Assembly (NCBI GenBank): GCA_019636655.1
Contig: JAHBXB010000004.1
Location: 220,397-284,396 of the forward strand
Reading direction: 5' to 3'
Length of the DNA stretch: 64,000 bases
Source: Phycisphaeraceae bacterium
GTDB lineage: Bacteria; Planctomycetota; Phycisphaerae; Phycisphaerales; UBA1924
The notes under the pieces were generated by a model. That model worked only from the letters and a program-made list of their open reading frames with translations, was not told the origin of the DNA and searched no databases. The position numbers were made by a program, and so were the translations under genes. Below are positions 9,184-17,983 of the stretch, in pieces. Positions within the stretch are counted from its first letter, which is position 1, and the number at the start of each line of letters is the position of its first letter.

Positions 9184-10941
9184 ATGACGAACCAGAGCGA
9201 GCCGGCGTACGACGTGGCGATCATCGGCGGCGGCCCCGGGGGCTCGACGACGGGGATGCTGCTGAAGAAGTACGCGCCGGGGCTGCGGGTGCTGATCGTG
9301 GAGCGGGAGCAGTTCCCGCGGGAGCACATCGGGGAGAGCCTGCTGCCGCCGGTGAGCCGGGTGTTGGACGAGGCGGGGGTGTGGGACAAGGTGGAATCGG
9401 CGGGGTTCCCGATCAAGTTCGGCGCGACCTACACGTGGGGGAAGACGACCGAGCCGTGGACGTTCGGGTTCATCCCGGTGGAGGAGATCCCGAAGGACTA
9501 CGTGCGGCCGGGGAAGTACGAGGGGTGGCGGACGCGGGTGGCCCTGCAGGTGGAGCGGTCGGAGTACGACAAGGTGCTGCTGGACCACGCGGCGTCGGTC
9601 GGGTGCGAGGTGCGGGAGCGGACGAGGGTGGCGCAGGTCGAGCGGGAGGGGGACACGGTGACGGGGCTGGTGCTGGGGGACGGCACGAGGGTGACGGCGC
9701 GGTACTACGTGGACGCATCGGGGAACGCGGCGGTGCTGCGGCGGGCGATGGGGGTGAAGGTCGAGGTGCCGACGCTGCTGAAGAACGTGGCGTTCTGGGA
9801 TTACTGGTCGGCGGAGGGGATGAACGGGCCGATCTGGGAGGGCGGGGCGACGCGGATTCACATCCGGAGCACGGCGTACGGGTGGATCTGGTACATCGCG
9901 CTGGGGATGGACCGGACGAGCGTGGGGCTGGTGTGCAACGCGGACTACTACAAGGCTTCGGGGAAGAGGCCGGAGGAGTTGTACCGCGAGGCGATCGCGT
10001 CCGATCCGCTGGTGCTGAAACTCATCGGCGAGGGGCGGGCTCGCGGGCAGGTGGAGAGCACGACGGACTGGTCGTTCATCGCGGACCGGGCGTACGGGGC
10101 CAACTGGTTTCTGTGCGGCGAGTCGCTGGGGTTCGCGGACCCGATCCTGTCGGCGGGGCTGGCGCTGACGCACACGTGCGCGAGGCAGCTGGCGTACACG
10201 ATCATCGAACTGGACCGCGGGGAGCACGACCGGGCGTGGCTGCTGGGGCAGTACGACACGATCCAGCGCAAGCGCGTGGGGCAGCACATCAAGTTTGCGG
10301 ATTACTGGTACTCGGGGAACGGGCTGTTCTCGGCGATCCAGGAGAACTGCACGAAGATCGCGAAGGAGGCTGGGCTGACGCTGAACCCGGCGGATGCCTT
10401 CCGGTGGCTGAGCAACGGCGGGATCGATGACATGTTGGGGCAGTTCGCGATCGGCGGGCTGGACTTGGCGGGGATCAAGCAGGTGCAGTGGCGGCTGAGC
10501 CAGGGGACGGGCAAGGCGGCGGACGCGGCGGTGACGTACCTGATCGACGGGAAGACGACGTTCCGGCTGAACCTGGCGGGGGCGAGCAAGGTGATGATCG
10601 CGGACCTGCGCGGCGGGCGGATCGTTCCGCTGCCGGCGTACGTGCGGGGGGACCGGACGCTGGCGCTGGCGGGCGGGTACGGCGTGGTGTTCGACGTGCT
10701 GCGGACGGCGTCGGATGCGGAGAAGGTGACGCAGAGGCTGCTGGCGGTGGCGCAGCAGGGGCCGGCGGAACTGACGGGGAATACCTACCAGCAGTGCCTG
10801 ATGTGCCTGGAGGTGATGGCGACCAATGGGTGGGTGACGTGCGAGTCGAAGCGGGGGCGGCCGGCGCTGCAACTGGAGACGCCGAAGGAGGGGCGGCAGA
10901 TCTACACGGCGACGTGGGGGCCGTACAAGAAGGACGCGTAG
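9184..10941 (+). CDS. flavin-dependent halogenase-like FAD oxidoreductase with C-terminal extension
   Basis: 585 residues. The N-terminus holds the FAD-binding dinucleotide fold (VAIIGGGPGGSTTGMLLK). The pattern that follows fits flavin halogenases: REQFPREHIGESLLPP, then GFPIKFGATYTWG, where the Lys corresponds to the region bearing the halogenation lysine, and the segment YGWIWYIALG at the place of the halogenase WxWxIP motif, with the final Pro replaced by Leu. GESLGFADPILSAGLALTHT is the second FAD contact. About 190 residues after residue ~390 have no recognised domain. It may act on phenolic or pyrrolic substrates, or be a related epoxidase or reductase; the altered motif leaves halogenase activity open. 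Confidence 0.72.
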   Translation: MTNQSEPAYDVAIIGGGPGGSTTGMLLKKYAPGLRVLIVEREQFPREHIGESLLPPVSRVLDEAGVWDKVESAGFPIKFGATYTWGKTTEPWTFGFIPVEEIPKDYVRPGKYEGWRTRVALQVERSEYDKVLLDHAASVGCEVRERTRVAQVEREGDTVTGLVLGDGTRVTARYYVDASGNAAVLRRAMGVKVEVPTLLKNVAFWDYWSAEGMNGPIWEGGATRIHIRSTAYGWIWYIALGMDRTSVGLVCNADYYKASGKRPEELYREAIASDPLVLKLIGEGRARGQVESTTDWSFIADRAYGANWFLCGESLGFADPILSAGLALTHTCARQLAYTIIELDRGEHDRAWLLGQYDTIQRKRVGQHIKFADYWYSGNGLFSAIQENCTKIAKEAGLTLNPADAFRWLSNGGIDDMLGQFAIGGLDLAGIKQVQWRLSQGTGKAADAAVTYLIDGKTTFRLNLAGASKVMIADLRGGRIVPLPAYVRGDRTLALAGGYGVVFDVLRTASDAEKVTQRLLAVAQQGPAELTGNTYQQCLMCLEVMATNGWVTCESKRGRPALQLETPKEGRQIYTATWGPYKKDA

Positions 10942-10944
10942 GGG

Positions 10945-12576
10945 CTATTCGCCCTTGGTCTCGACGGTGTAGTTCGGCGCCTCGCGGGTGATGCGGATGT
11001 CGTGGGGGTGGCTCTCGACGATGGCGGCGGCGGTGACGCGGCAGAAGCGGGTTCGCTCGCGGAAGTCGGCGATGGTGCGGCAGCCGCAGTAGCCCATGGA
11101 GGCGCGCAGGCCGCCGACGAGTTGGTAGAGGAACTCGGCGAGCGGGCCGCGGTAGGGGACGAGTCCCTCGACGCCCTCGGGGACGAACTTCAGGGACTTC
11201 TTGCCGTCGAGGCCCTGGCCGTAGCGGTCGGCGGAGCCGGCGTTCATGGCGCCCTCGGACCCCATGCCGCGGTACGACTTGTAGCGGCGGCCGTGGGAGA
11301 TGACCAGTTCGCCGGGCGATTCGTCGAGCCCGGCGAAGAGGGAGCCGAGCATGACACTCTCGGCGCCGGCGGCGATGGCCTTGGCGATGTCGCCGGACTG
11401 GCGGATCCCGCCGTCGGCGATGACGGGGATGCCGCGGCGGGAGAGGTGGACGCCGCGGACGGCGTTGAAGACGGCGGTGATCTGGGGGACGCCGACGCCG
11501 GTGACGATGCGGGTGGTGCAGATGGAGCCGGGGCCGATTCCGGCCTTGACGCCGTCGGCGCCGGCCTCGGCGAGGGCGCGGGCGGCCTCGGCGGTGGCGA
11601 CGTTGCCGGCGACGACCTCGACCTTGGAGCCGTCCTTGCCGCCGTAGCGCTTCTTGATCTCGCGGACGGTGCGGATGACGTTCTCGGAGTGGCCGTGGGA
11701 GGTGTCGATGACGATGACGTCGGCCTCGGCGGCGAGGAGGGCCTCGACGCGGTCGTACTGGTCGACGCCGCAGGCGCCGCCGCAGACGAGCCGGCCGCGG
11801 GAATCGAGGTTGGCACGGGGGAACTGGCTGAGGCGGTCGATGTCTCGCTGGGTGATCATGCCGGCGAGGTTGCCGTGCCTGTCGACGAGGAGGAGTTTCT
11901 CGACCTTGTTCTTGTAGAGGATGCGCTCGGCCTCTTCGAGGGTGGTGCCGGGGGGCGCGGTGATGAGGTCGGAGGAGGTCAGGACCTTGCCGATGGGGGT
12001 CTTCTCATCCTCGACGAACTTGAGGTCGCGGCGGGTGAGGATGCCGATGACCCGGCCCTTGGAGCGGAGGGTCTGGTGGCCGTCGGCGGTGACGGGGAAG
12101 CCGGAGACGTTGAACTGGCGCATCAGTTCGCGGGCGCGGCCGACGGTGTCGTCGGGGCCGAGGGTGATGGGATCGAGGATCACGCCGTTGGCGGAACGCT
12201 TGACCTTGGAGACCTCGCGGGCCTGGGCCTCGACGGGGAGGTTGCGGTGGATGATGCCGATGCCGCCCTCCTGGGCTAGGGCGATGGCGAGGGCGGACTC
12301 GGTGACGGTGTCCATCGGCGCGGAGACGACGGGGATGTTGATGCGGATGTTGCGGCTGAAGCGGGTGGAGAGGTCGGCGTCGGCGGGCATGACGCTGCTG
12401 GCCATGGGGAGGAGGAGGACGTCGTCAAAGGTGACGCCCTCGGCGACGATCTTGGAGGTCTCGGGGTCGCCCCAGTTGGTCGGCGAGGCGTCCTGGGCGG
12501 TGGAGCCCTGAGGCCGCGTGGTTCCGTTGGAAGATCCGCCCCGCCTGGCCCGTGTCGTTTTCGGCTTGCCGTCCAT
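10945..12576 (-). CDS. guaB: inosine-5'-monophosphate dehydrogenase
   Basis: Converts IMP to XMP with NAD+, the committed step of GMP synthesis. 543 residues; the family core begins at [11 protein letters not shown] after a ~45-residue polar N-terminal extension. Two CBS domains (about residues 135-255) interrupt the barrel. The catalytic loop [11 protein letters not shown] carries the nucleophile Cys353, and [17 protein letters not shown] and [10 protein letters not shown] (flap region) follow. All key elements are intact. The stop is only three bases from the convergent halogenase stop, with no obvious terminator between. The ATG at 12576 gives the long N-terminus; a shorter start cannot be excluded. 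Confidence 0.95.
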   Translation of the reverse strand: MDGKPKTTRARRGGSSNGTTRPQGSTAQDASPTNWGDPETSKIVAEGVTFDDVLLLPMASSVMPADADLSTRFSRNIRINIPVVSAPMDTVTESALAIALAQEGGIGIIHRNLPVEAQAREVSKVKRSANGVILDPITLGPDDTVGRARELMRQFNVSGFPVTADGHQTLRSKGRVIGILTRRDLKFVEDEKTPIGKVLTSSDLITAPPGTTLEEAERILYKNKVEKLLLVDRHGNLAGMITQRDIDRLSQFPRANLDSRGRLVCGGACGVDQYDRVEALLAAEADVIVIDTSHGHSENVIRTVREIKKRYGGKDGSKVEVVAGNVATAEAARALAEAGADGVKAGIGPGSICTTRIVTGVGVPQITAVFNAVRGVHLSRRGIPVIADGGIRQSGDIAKAIAAGAESVMLGSLFAGLDESPGELVISHGRRYKSYRGMGSEGAMNAGSADRYGQGLDGKKSLKFVPEGVEGLVPYRGPLAEFLYQLVGGLRASMGYCGCRTIADFRERTRFCRVTAAAIVESHPHDIRITREAPNYTVETKGE

Positions 12577-12668
12577 GGATATGAGTAGACAGACCGGGAC
12601 GGGGAGTCAACAACGACCCCGCGCGGGCGGGGTGGGCGGCGGGTTGCGGCGGGAACCGGGCAGGCGGC

Positions 12669-12947
12669 TCAGGCGCTGCGGCAGGAGCCCGGGCGTTCCC
12701 AGGAGGGGCTGCCGGCGTAGAGGATGCGTTCGGCGTCCTCGGCGGACATAGAGCCCTCGGCGACGTAGGCGGCGATCTCGCGCCGGGACTGCTCGCGGGC
12801 GCGGGTGCGGGCGATCGAGCGGATGGTGGAGCCGACGATCCAGAGGCCGGCGATGAACAGGCCGCCGGAGATCGCGGTGAAGCGGATCCAGTCGTCGTTG
12901 ATGGGCGAGTTCAGCAGCTCGGAGAGGGAGCAGGCGAGGGCCAGCAT
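12669..12947 (-). CDS. small membrane protein, tandem paralogue 3 (RREIAAY motif)
   Basis: 92 residues: one hydrophobic helix (FTAISGGLFIAGLWIVGSTI), a basic stretch RTRAREQ, then SRREIAAYVAEGSMSAEDAE and a short tail. The same basic-plus-motif block recurs in the next two genes upstream. The motif resembles short C-terminal SHOCT-like helical pairs, in which a small membrane protein ends in two helices with a conserved Gly. The order membrane helix first and charged motif last suggests the motif faces the cytoplasm. It begins 10 bp after the stop of the preceding paralogue, so they form an operon. Function unknown. Confidence 0.65.
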   Translation of the reverse strand: MLALACSLSELLNSPINDDWIRFTAISGGLFIAGLWIVGSTIRSIARTRAREQSRREIAAYVAEGSMSAEDAERILYAGSPSWERPGSCRSA

Positions 12948-12957
12948 GGTGGTGCTC

Positions 12958-13209
12958 CTATGACTTGACGCCGAGTTTGTCCTTGATCGATTCGCCGGCG
13001 GAGAGGAGTTTGGCGCCCTCGTCGGCGGAGATGCTGCCCTCGGCGACGTAGGCGGCGATCTCGCGCCGGGACTCTTCGCGGGTGCGTGTGCGGGTGACCT
13101 TGGTGATCGCGTCGGTGATGATGCCGACCAGGACGACGGCGACGACGCCTCCGATCATCATCGCGAAGACCCAGGAATCCAAGGCGCCGAGTGTGAGGAT
13201 GCCGCTCAT
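12958..13209 (-). CDS. small membrane protein, tandem paralogue 2 (RREIAAY motif)
   Basis: 83 residues. One long hydrophobic helix (VFAMMIGGVVAVVLVGIIT) is followed by the basic linker TRTRTREE and the shared block SRREIAAYVAEGSISADEGA, then KLLSAGESIKDKL. It is the middle of three paralogues and is preceded on its own strand by a GGGCGACTT stretch that may serve as a weak ribosome site. There is no signal-peptide cleavage site, so it should stay in the inner membrane. It may multimerise with its neighbours; that is inference only. Confidence 0.65.
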   Translation of the reverse strand: MSGILTLGALDSWVFAMMIGGVVAVVLVGIITDAITKVTRTRTREESRREIAAYVAEGSISADEGAKLLSAGESIKDKLGVKS

Positions 13210-13270
13210 AAGTCGCCCTTTGTCGGTGCGGGGGTGGTGCAGCCGCGCGCCGGCCGCGCTGCCAGAAGAA

Positions 13271-13510
13271 TCAGGAGCAGGACTCCGGCGGCTTGGCGCC
13301 GGCGCGAAGGAGCCGCTCGCCCTGCTCGGAGGACATAGAGCCCTCGGCGATGTAGGCGGCGATCTCGCGGCGGGTCCGCTCCTGGGCTACGGACTTGATG
13401 GTGGAGCCGACGGTCTTGATGAGGATGGAGAGAACGATCGCCCCGGCGATGAGGGCGGGGATGAGGATGTCCTCGCGGAGGACGCGTTCGGCGAGAATGC
13501 TGACGTCCAT
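13271..13510 (-). CDS. small membrane protein, tandem paralogue 1 (RREIAAY motif)
   Basis: 79 residues, the first gene of the three-gene leftward set. The frame continues upstream, but the ATG at 13510 matches the layout of the other two: a short N-terminus, a hydrophobic helix (ILIPALIAGAIVLSILIKTV), a linker, then TRREIAAYIAEGSMSSEQGE and RLLRAGAKPPESCS. It diverges from aat (13703), so its promoter must lie in the ~190 bp between them. The C-terminus ends in a lone cysteine, absent from the second paralogue. Function unknown. Confidence 0.62.
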   Translation of the reverse strand: MDVSILAERVLREDILIPALIAGAIVLSILIKTVGSTIKSVAQERTRREIAAYIAEGSMSSEQGERLLRAGAKPPESCS

Positions 13511-13702
13511 CGGCGGCTCCCGTGTAGGGGGCTCGGGAGAGGGGCGCGGGGCCGTGTTCTCCCGACCCCCGTCGTGGAAGGTGGTTGGGATCTCGGGACG
13601 GCGGGTTTCATTGGGCCCGCGTGGAATTCTACCGGGGACCGGGAGGTTGGGCGGCGGGTGCGGATAATTGGGGGGCTGGAGGGATTGGGGAGTTGTGCGG
13701 CG

Positions 13703-14374
13703 ATGAGCACCGCGGAACGGGGAGTGGTGTCGGCCCTGCTGGAGGCGTACCGGTCGGGGTACTTCCCGATGGCGGACCCGGACGATCCCGAGGGCGAGGT
13801 GCCGTGGTACAACCCGGTGAAGCGGGCGATCCTGCCATTGGAGGCCGGGGGATTTCACTGCCCGCGCTCGCTGGAGAAGAAGTTGCGGCGGACCGGGCTC
13901 CGGGTTTCGACCGATGAGGCGTTCGAGGAGGTGACGCGCCGGTGCGCGACGACGGGGTCACGCCGGAACGAGACGTGGATCAACGAGACGATCCTGGGGT
14001 ACTACGGGGCGCTGCATCGGGCGGGGTGCGCGCACTCGATCGAGGCGTGGGCGCCGACGCGGCGGCGCACGCTGGTGGGGGGGATCTACGGCATCGCGAT
14101 CGGGCGGGCGTTCATCGCCGAGTCAATGTTCTCGCGGCCGGAGGAGGGGGGGACGGATGCGTCAAAGGTGTGTCTGGCGCACCTGGTGTCGCACCTGCGA
14201 CATCGCGGGTACACGCTGCTGGATGTACAGATCGTGAATCCGCATACGGCGCGGTTCGGGGTGGTGGAGGTCAGCCGCGGGAAGTTCATGGAGTTGCTGG
14301 CGGGGGCCGCGGCTGGGGGTGCGGAGTGGTTGCCGTTTGAGCCGGGGCGAGTGTTGGAGCGGCTGGTGGGGTAA
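13703..14374 (+). CDS. aat: leucyl/phenylalanyl-tRNA--protein transferase
   Basis: Adds Leu or Phe from aminoacyl-tRNA to the N-terminus of proteins bearing Arg or Lys, marking them for ClpAP (N-degron pathway). The 223-residue length is typical. Family motifs are YRSGYFPMADPDD, then WYNPVKRAILPL, ETWINETILGYYGALHRAG with a conserved HSIEAW, and LVGGIYGIAIGRAFIAESMF; late in the protein comes YTLLDVQIVNPHTARFGVVE. The ATG at 13703 is chosen because the family core begins about ten residues later and the longer frame is not coding. It is divergent from the small membrane-protein operon. Confidence 0.95.
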   Translation: MSTAERGVVSALLEAYRSGYFPMADPDDPEGEVPWYNPVKRAILPLEAGGFHCPRSLEKKLRRTGLRVSTDEAFEEVTRRCATTGSRRNETWINETILGYYGALHRAGCAHSIEAWAPTRRRTLVGGIYGIAIGRAFIAESMFSRPEEGGTDASKVCLAHLVSHLRHRGYTLLDVQIVNPHTARFGVVEVSRGKFMELLAGAAAGGAEWLPFEPGRVLERLVG

Positions 14375-14556
14375 GCGTGGTTCGTAAAACCTGGACAAGT
14401 CGGCGAGGGGCGTTGGATCGGGGGCGCGAGATCTGGTAGGCTCCCCGGATCCCGGGGTGGCGGCCCTGGGATGGATGCACTGTGGGGTCGTGTGCGAGCG
14501 CCACGGCGCGCCGCGGGGCTGCTATCCACAACTCCTTGTCTCAGGGCTTTTTACCG

Positions 14557-16038
14557 ATGCGCATCTCTGTGCTGGGACCAGTGATTCTGTTGAGTGGGGG
14601 GGCCATTCTGACCAGCTCCCCTGCGTTCGCGCAGTTGTCTGGAAAGCCCATGTTCGCACCGCTGGGATCGCCTCGGGTGCTGGGGATGGACCGCCGGGGG
14701 CCGATTGCGGTGCTGGCGGACTTCAATACGGATGGGCGGGCGGATCTGCTGGTCTCGGACACGACCACGGTCAACGGCGCGGATCGGCACCAGTTCAGCG
14801 TGTACCTGAACCGGTCAGGGGGGGAGTTTGCGCCGGCGTTCAAGTCGTCGCCGGTGGGGTCGCGGGGGCTGGACTACGCGGCGCTGGCGGTGGGGGACTT
14901 CAACGAGGACGGGACGGCGGACGTGGTGACCTCGCGGGCGTTCCCGGAGGGGGGTGGGGCGTACGAGAACATGACGATTCTGATCGGCACGCCGGAGGGG
15001 CGGCTGGTGCGCGAGACGCCGTGGGCGAACTGCATCAATCCGCCGGCGACGACGATGGCGCTCAAGGGTCGTGCGGTGGCGGCGGCGGATGTCAACGGTG
15101 ACGGGCACCTGGACATCATCTCGACGACGACTTCGGCTCAGATCAGCGTGGTGCTCGGGGACGGACACGGTGGGTTCGGGGCGCCGATTCTGTCGGGGAT
15201 CGGGATGACGTACGGGGCGTTGCTGGTGGGGGACCTGAACTTCGACGGGGCGGTGGATGTGGTGACGATCTCGGACTCGGGGATGTCGACGGTCGCCGAG
15301 ACGACGATCGACGTGAACGTGGGGCGCGGGGATGGGACGTTCGGGTACGCATCGACGCGGCACGTGGACATGCGGTTTGCGGATGTGGATGGTGTCCGGG
15401 CGGGGGCGTTCCTGGTGCCGATGACCGAGAGCGGGGCGCCGGACCTGGTGCTGTTCGGGGAATCGGGGGCCGACGAGGACAACGGCGGGCTGTACGTGCT
15501 GAGCGCGACGGGCGGGTACCGGTTCGACGTGGTGTTCCACGAGACGCGGTCGGAGGACTCGTCGCGGACGCAGTCGATCGTGGTGATGGATGTGGATGGG
15601 GATCGCGACCTGGACATCGTCAAGATCCCGGCGCCCGGGATGGGGAACGGGGAGGTGATGATCAACGAGGGGCTGTGGCGGTTCGCGGTTCGGCTGCCGT
15701 TTCCGGCGACGGATCAGCGGATCGCGGCGGCGGTGAGCACGGATCTGGCGGGGTCGAGTTTCGCTGACCTGGCGTTGCTGGCGTATCCGGTGGGCCGATC
15801 CGGGGAAGCGGTGCTGAGCGTCTGGCGGAACGACAGCGCGACACCGTGTGAGGCGGATGTCGATCGCGATGGGGCGGTGACGCCGGCGGACCTCGCGGCG
15901 TTTACGCAGCGATGGGTGGAGGAGATCCAGAGCAACGAGCGGCGGTTCGAGGATCTCAACGGCGACGGGGTGGTGGATGGAGCGGATGTCGCCGCGTACG
16001 TGCGGCTGTGGTTCGAGGCGTTGAGCGAGGGGTGCTGA
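14557..16038 (+). CDS. exported FG-GAP/VCBS-repeat protein with C-terminal dockerin-like EF hands
   Basis: 493 residues. The ATG at 14557 starts a signal peptide (MRISVLGPVILLSGGAIL, cleavage near AFA-Q). The body is a run of FG-GAP/VCBS-type repeats, each marked by DFNxDGxxD-style calcium loops: LADFNTDGRADLLV, VGDFNEDGTADVVT, ADVNGDGHLDIIS, LNFDGAVDVVT and MDVDGDRDLDIV. This predicts an integrin-like beta-propeller. The C-terminus has two EF-hand loops, DVDRDGAVTPADLAAF and DLNGDGVVDGADVAAY, the dockerin-type pair common on planctomycete surface proteins. It probably acts outside the cytoplasm in adhesion or scaffold binding. No enzyme domain is seen. Confidence 0.8.
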   Translation: MRISVLGPVILLSGGAILTSSPAFAQLSGKPMFAPLGSPRVLGMDRRGPIAVLADFNTDGRADLLVSDTTTVNGADRHQFSVYLNRSGGEFAPAFKSSPVGSRGLDYAALAVGDFNEDGTADVVTSRAFPEGGGAYENMTILIGTPEGRLVRETPWANCINPPATTMALKGRAVAAADVNGDGHLDIISTTTSAQISVVLGDGHGGFGAPILSGIGMTYGALLVGDLNFDGAVDVVTISDSGMSTVAETTIDVNVGRGDGTFGYASTRHVDMRFADVDGVRAGAFLVPMTESGAPDLVLFGESGADEDNGGLYVLSATGGYRFDVVFHETRSEDSSRTQSIVVMDVDGDRDLDIVKIPAPGMGNGEVMINEGLWRFAVRLPFPATDQRIAAAVSTDLAGSSFADLALLAYPVGRSGEAVLSVWRNDSATPCEADVDRDGAVTPADLAAFTQRWVEEIQSNERRFEDLNGDGVVDGADVAAYVRLWFEALSEGC

Positions 16039-16075
16039 GGGGTGGAGTGGGAGGGGGGCGTGTCTATCGTGATCA

Positions 16076-17983
16076 ATGATCGACCTGGCGATCCTCGCGG
16101 TGTTTGTCGTCGTCTCGGTGGGGGCGGGGTTGTGGATGCGGCGGAGTGCGTCGCGCAACCTCGGCGAGTTCTTCCTTGCCGGGCGGACGATGCGCGGGTG
16201 GCAGGCGGGCACGAGCATGGCGGCGACGCAGTTCGCCGCGGACACGCCGCTTGTGGTCACGGGGCTGGTGGCCACGGCGGGCATCTTCGCGCTCTGGCAG
16301 TTGTGGATCTACGGGATAGCGTTCCTGTTGCTGGCGTTTGTGTTCGGCGCTCGGTGGCAACGGGCGGGTGTGCTGACCGATGCGGAACTGGTCGAGGCCC
16401 GCTACGACGGGCGCGGGGTGCTGGCGCTGCGGACGATCAAGGCGATCTACTACGGGACGGTGATCAACTGCGTGGTGCTGGCGATGGTGCTCAAGGCGAC
16501 CGTCGCCATCACGGAGGTGTTCCTGCCGTGGAACGAGTGGCTGCCGGCGGGGATGCATGGGTGGCTGGTGCGGATGGTGAGCGCGAGTGGGGTGGTGGTC
16601 GCGTCGGGGCTGACGGATCTTGATCCGGAGGTCGCGTCGGCGAACAACCTGCTCAGCGTGGTCGCGATCATGGCGTTTGTCGCGATGTACTCGATGACGG
16701 GCGGGCTCCGCGGCGTGGTGTTCACCGATGTGTTCCAGTTCGCGCTGTCGATCGCCGGCACGCTCATCTATGCGTTCGTCGCGGTGCGGGCGGCGGGTGG
16801 ACTCGACGGGCTGGTTGGGCGCGTGAGCGAGGCTTGGGGCGCGGAGCGGGCGTCCGCGCTGCTGGGGTTTGCGCCCCCGGTCGGGGCTGCGATGGCGCCG
16901 TTCCTGGTGATCATCAGCCTGCAATGGGTGTTTCAGGTCAGCAGCGACGGGACGGGGTATTTGGCGCAGCGCACGATGAGTTGCCGCGACGAGCGGGAGG
17001 CGAGGTCGGCCGGGGTGACGTTCGCGTGGCTGCAGATCCTGCTGCGGAGCCTGCCGTGGCTGCTGATCGCGGTGGCGCTGCTGGTGGTGTACCCGCGGGG
17101 GTCGCTCGCGCGGGACGGGGCGACGTTCCAGGCGGTCCGGGAGTTCTCGTTCATCACGGGGATCAACGATCTGCTCCCGGCGGGTGCTCGCGGGCTGATG
17201 CTCGTCGGCATGCTCGCGGCTCTGGCGTCGACGCTGGACACACACATGAACTGGGGCGCGGGGTACTGGGCGAACGATCTCTACAAGCGGCTGCTGTGCG
17301 GGGCGTGGCTCGGTCGCCGGTCGGGCCCGCGGGAACTGGTGTTGGTGGCGCGGATGTCGAACCTGCTGCTGATCGCGATGGCGCTCGCGCTGGTGCCGGC
17401 GCTCGACTCGATCCAGCAGGCGTGGAAGATCTCGCTGCTGTTCGGCGCCGGTGTGGGCTCGGTGCTGGTGCTGCGGTGGCTGTGGGAGCGGATCAACCTG
17501 TGGTCCGAGTTCGCGGCGATGGCGGTGTCGCTGGTGCTGGCGCCGGTGCTGCTGATGGTCGCGGGGGATCCGAGCCAGGAGTGGCTGCGGCTGGGTGTGA
17601 TGGCCGCGGTGTCGACGGCCGCGGCCATCGGCGTGACGTGGGTGACGCCGCGGACGGGGGATAAGACGCTGGCGGGGTTCTACGAGCGGGTGCGGCCGGT
17701 GGGATTCTGGGGGCGTGCATCGAGGCTGGCTGGGGAGTCGGCGGGCCGATCGCGCGAGGGGCTGAGGACGGCGCTGGTGACGACGGCGGTGTGCGCGGTG
17801 TCGCTGTACGCGTGCCTGTACGGCGCTGGGCGGCTGCTGGTGCCTCATCCGGATCGGTCGTGGTGGGTGCCGGCTGCGGTGCTGGGTGTTGGCCTGGCGC
17901 TGGTGCCTGTGTGGTGGAGGCGGGGGCTGGGCCGGGCGGCTACTGGGACGGAGCGCCTCCACCGAGCGACTTCATCGATGTGA
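16076..17983 (+). CDS. sodium:solute symporter family transporter
   Basis: 635 residues with about 13-14 membrane helices, the LeuT-fold SSS family. Recognisable segments are the start NLGEFFLAGRTMRGWQAGTS with MAATQFAADTP (unwound first helix with the sodium site), later AMYSMTGGLRGVVFTDVFQF, the family signature region around helix 6, and LVGMLAALASTLDTHMNWG. The substrate is unknown; relatives carry sugars, proline, iodide or carboxylates. The longer C-terminal part (after ~residue 480) adds further helices. Its last 44 bp overlap the convergent gene on the other strand. Confidence 0.87.
   Translation: MIDLAILAVFVVVSVGAGLWMRRSASRNLGEFFLAGRTMRGWQAGTSMAATQFAADTPLVVTGLVATAGIFALWQLWIYGIAFLLLAFVFGARWQRAGVLTDAELVEARYDGRGVLALRTIKAIYYGTVINCVVLAMVLKATVAITEVFLPWNEWLPAGMHGWLVRMVSASGVVVASGLTDLDPEVASANNLLSVVAIMAFVAMYSMTGGLRGVVFTDVFQFALSIAGTLIYAFVAVRAAGGLDGLVGRVSEAWGAERASALLGFAPPVGAAMAPFLVIISLQWVFQVSSDGTGYLAQRTMSCRDEREARSAGVTFAWLQILLRSLPWLLIAVALLVVYPRGSLARDGATFQAVREFSFITGINDLLPAGARGLMLVGMLAALASTLDTHMNWGAGYWANDLYKRLLCGAWLGRRSGPRELVLVARMSNLLLIAMALALVPALDSIQQAWKISLLFGAGVGSVLVLRWLWERINLWSEFAAMAVSLVLAPVLLMVAGDPSQEWLRLGVMAAVSTAAAIGVTWVTPRTGDKTLAGFYERVRPVGFWGRASRLAGESAGRSREGLRTALVTTAVCAVSLYACLYGAGRLLVPHPDRSWWVPAAVLGVGLALVPVWWRRGLGRAATGTERLHRATSSM

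Noticed and set aside
11002..12279. Rightward open frame of about 425 codons
   Set aside because: Antisense to guaB, with Gly/Ala/Asp-rich composition and no domain pattern.
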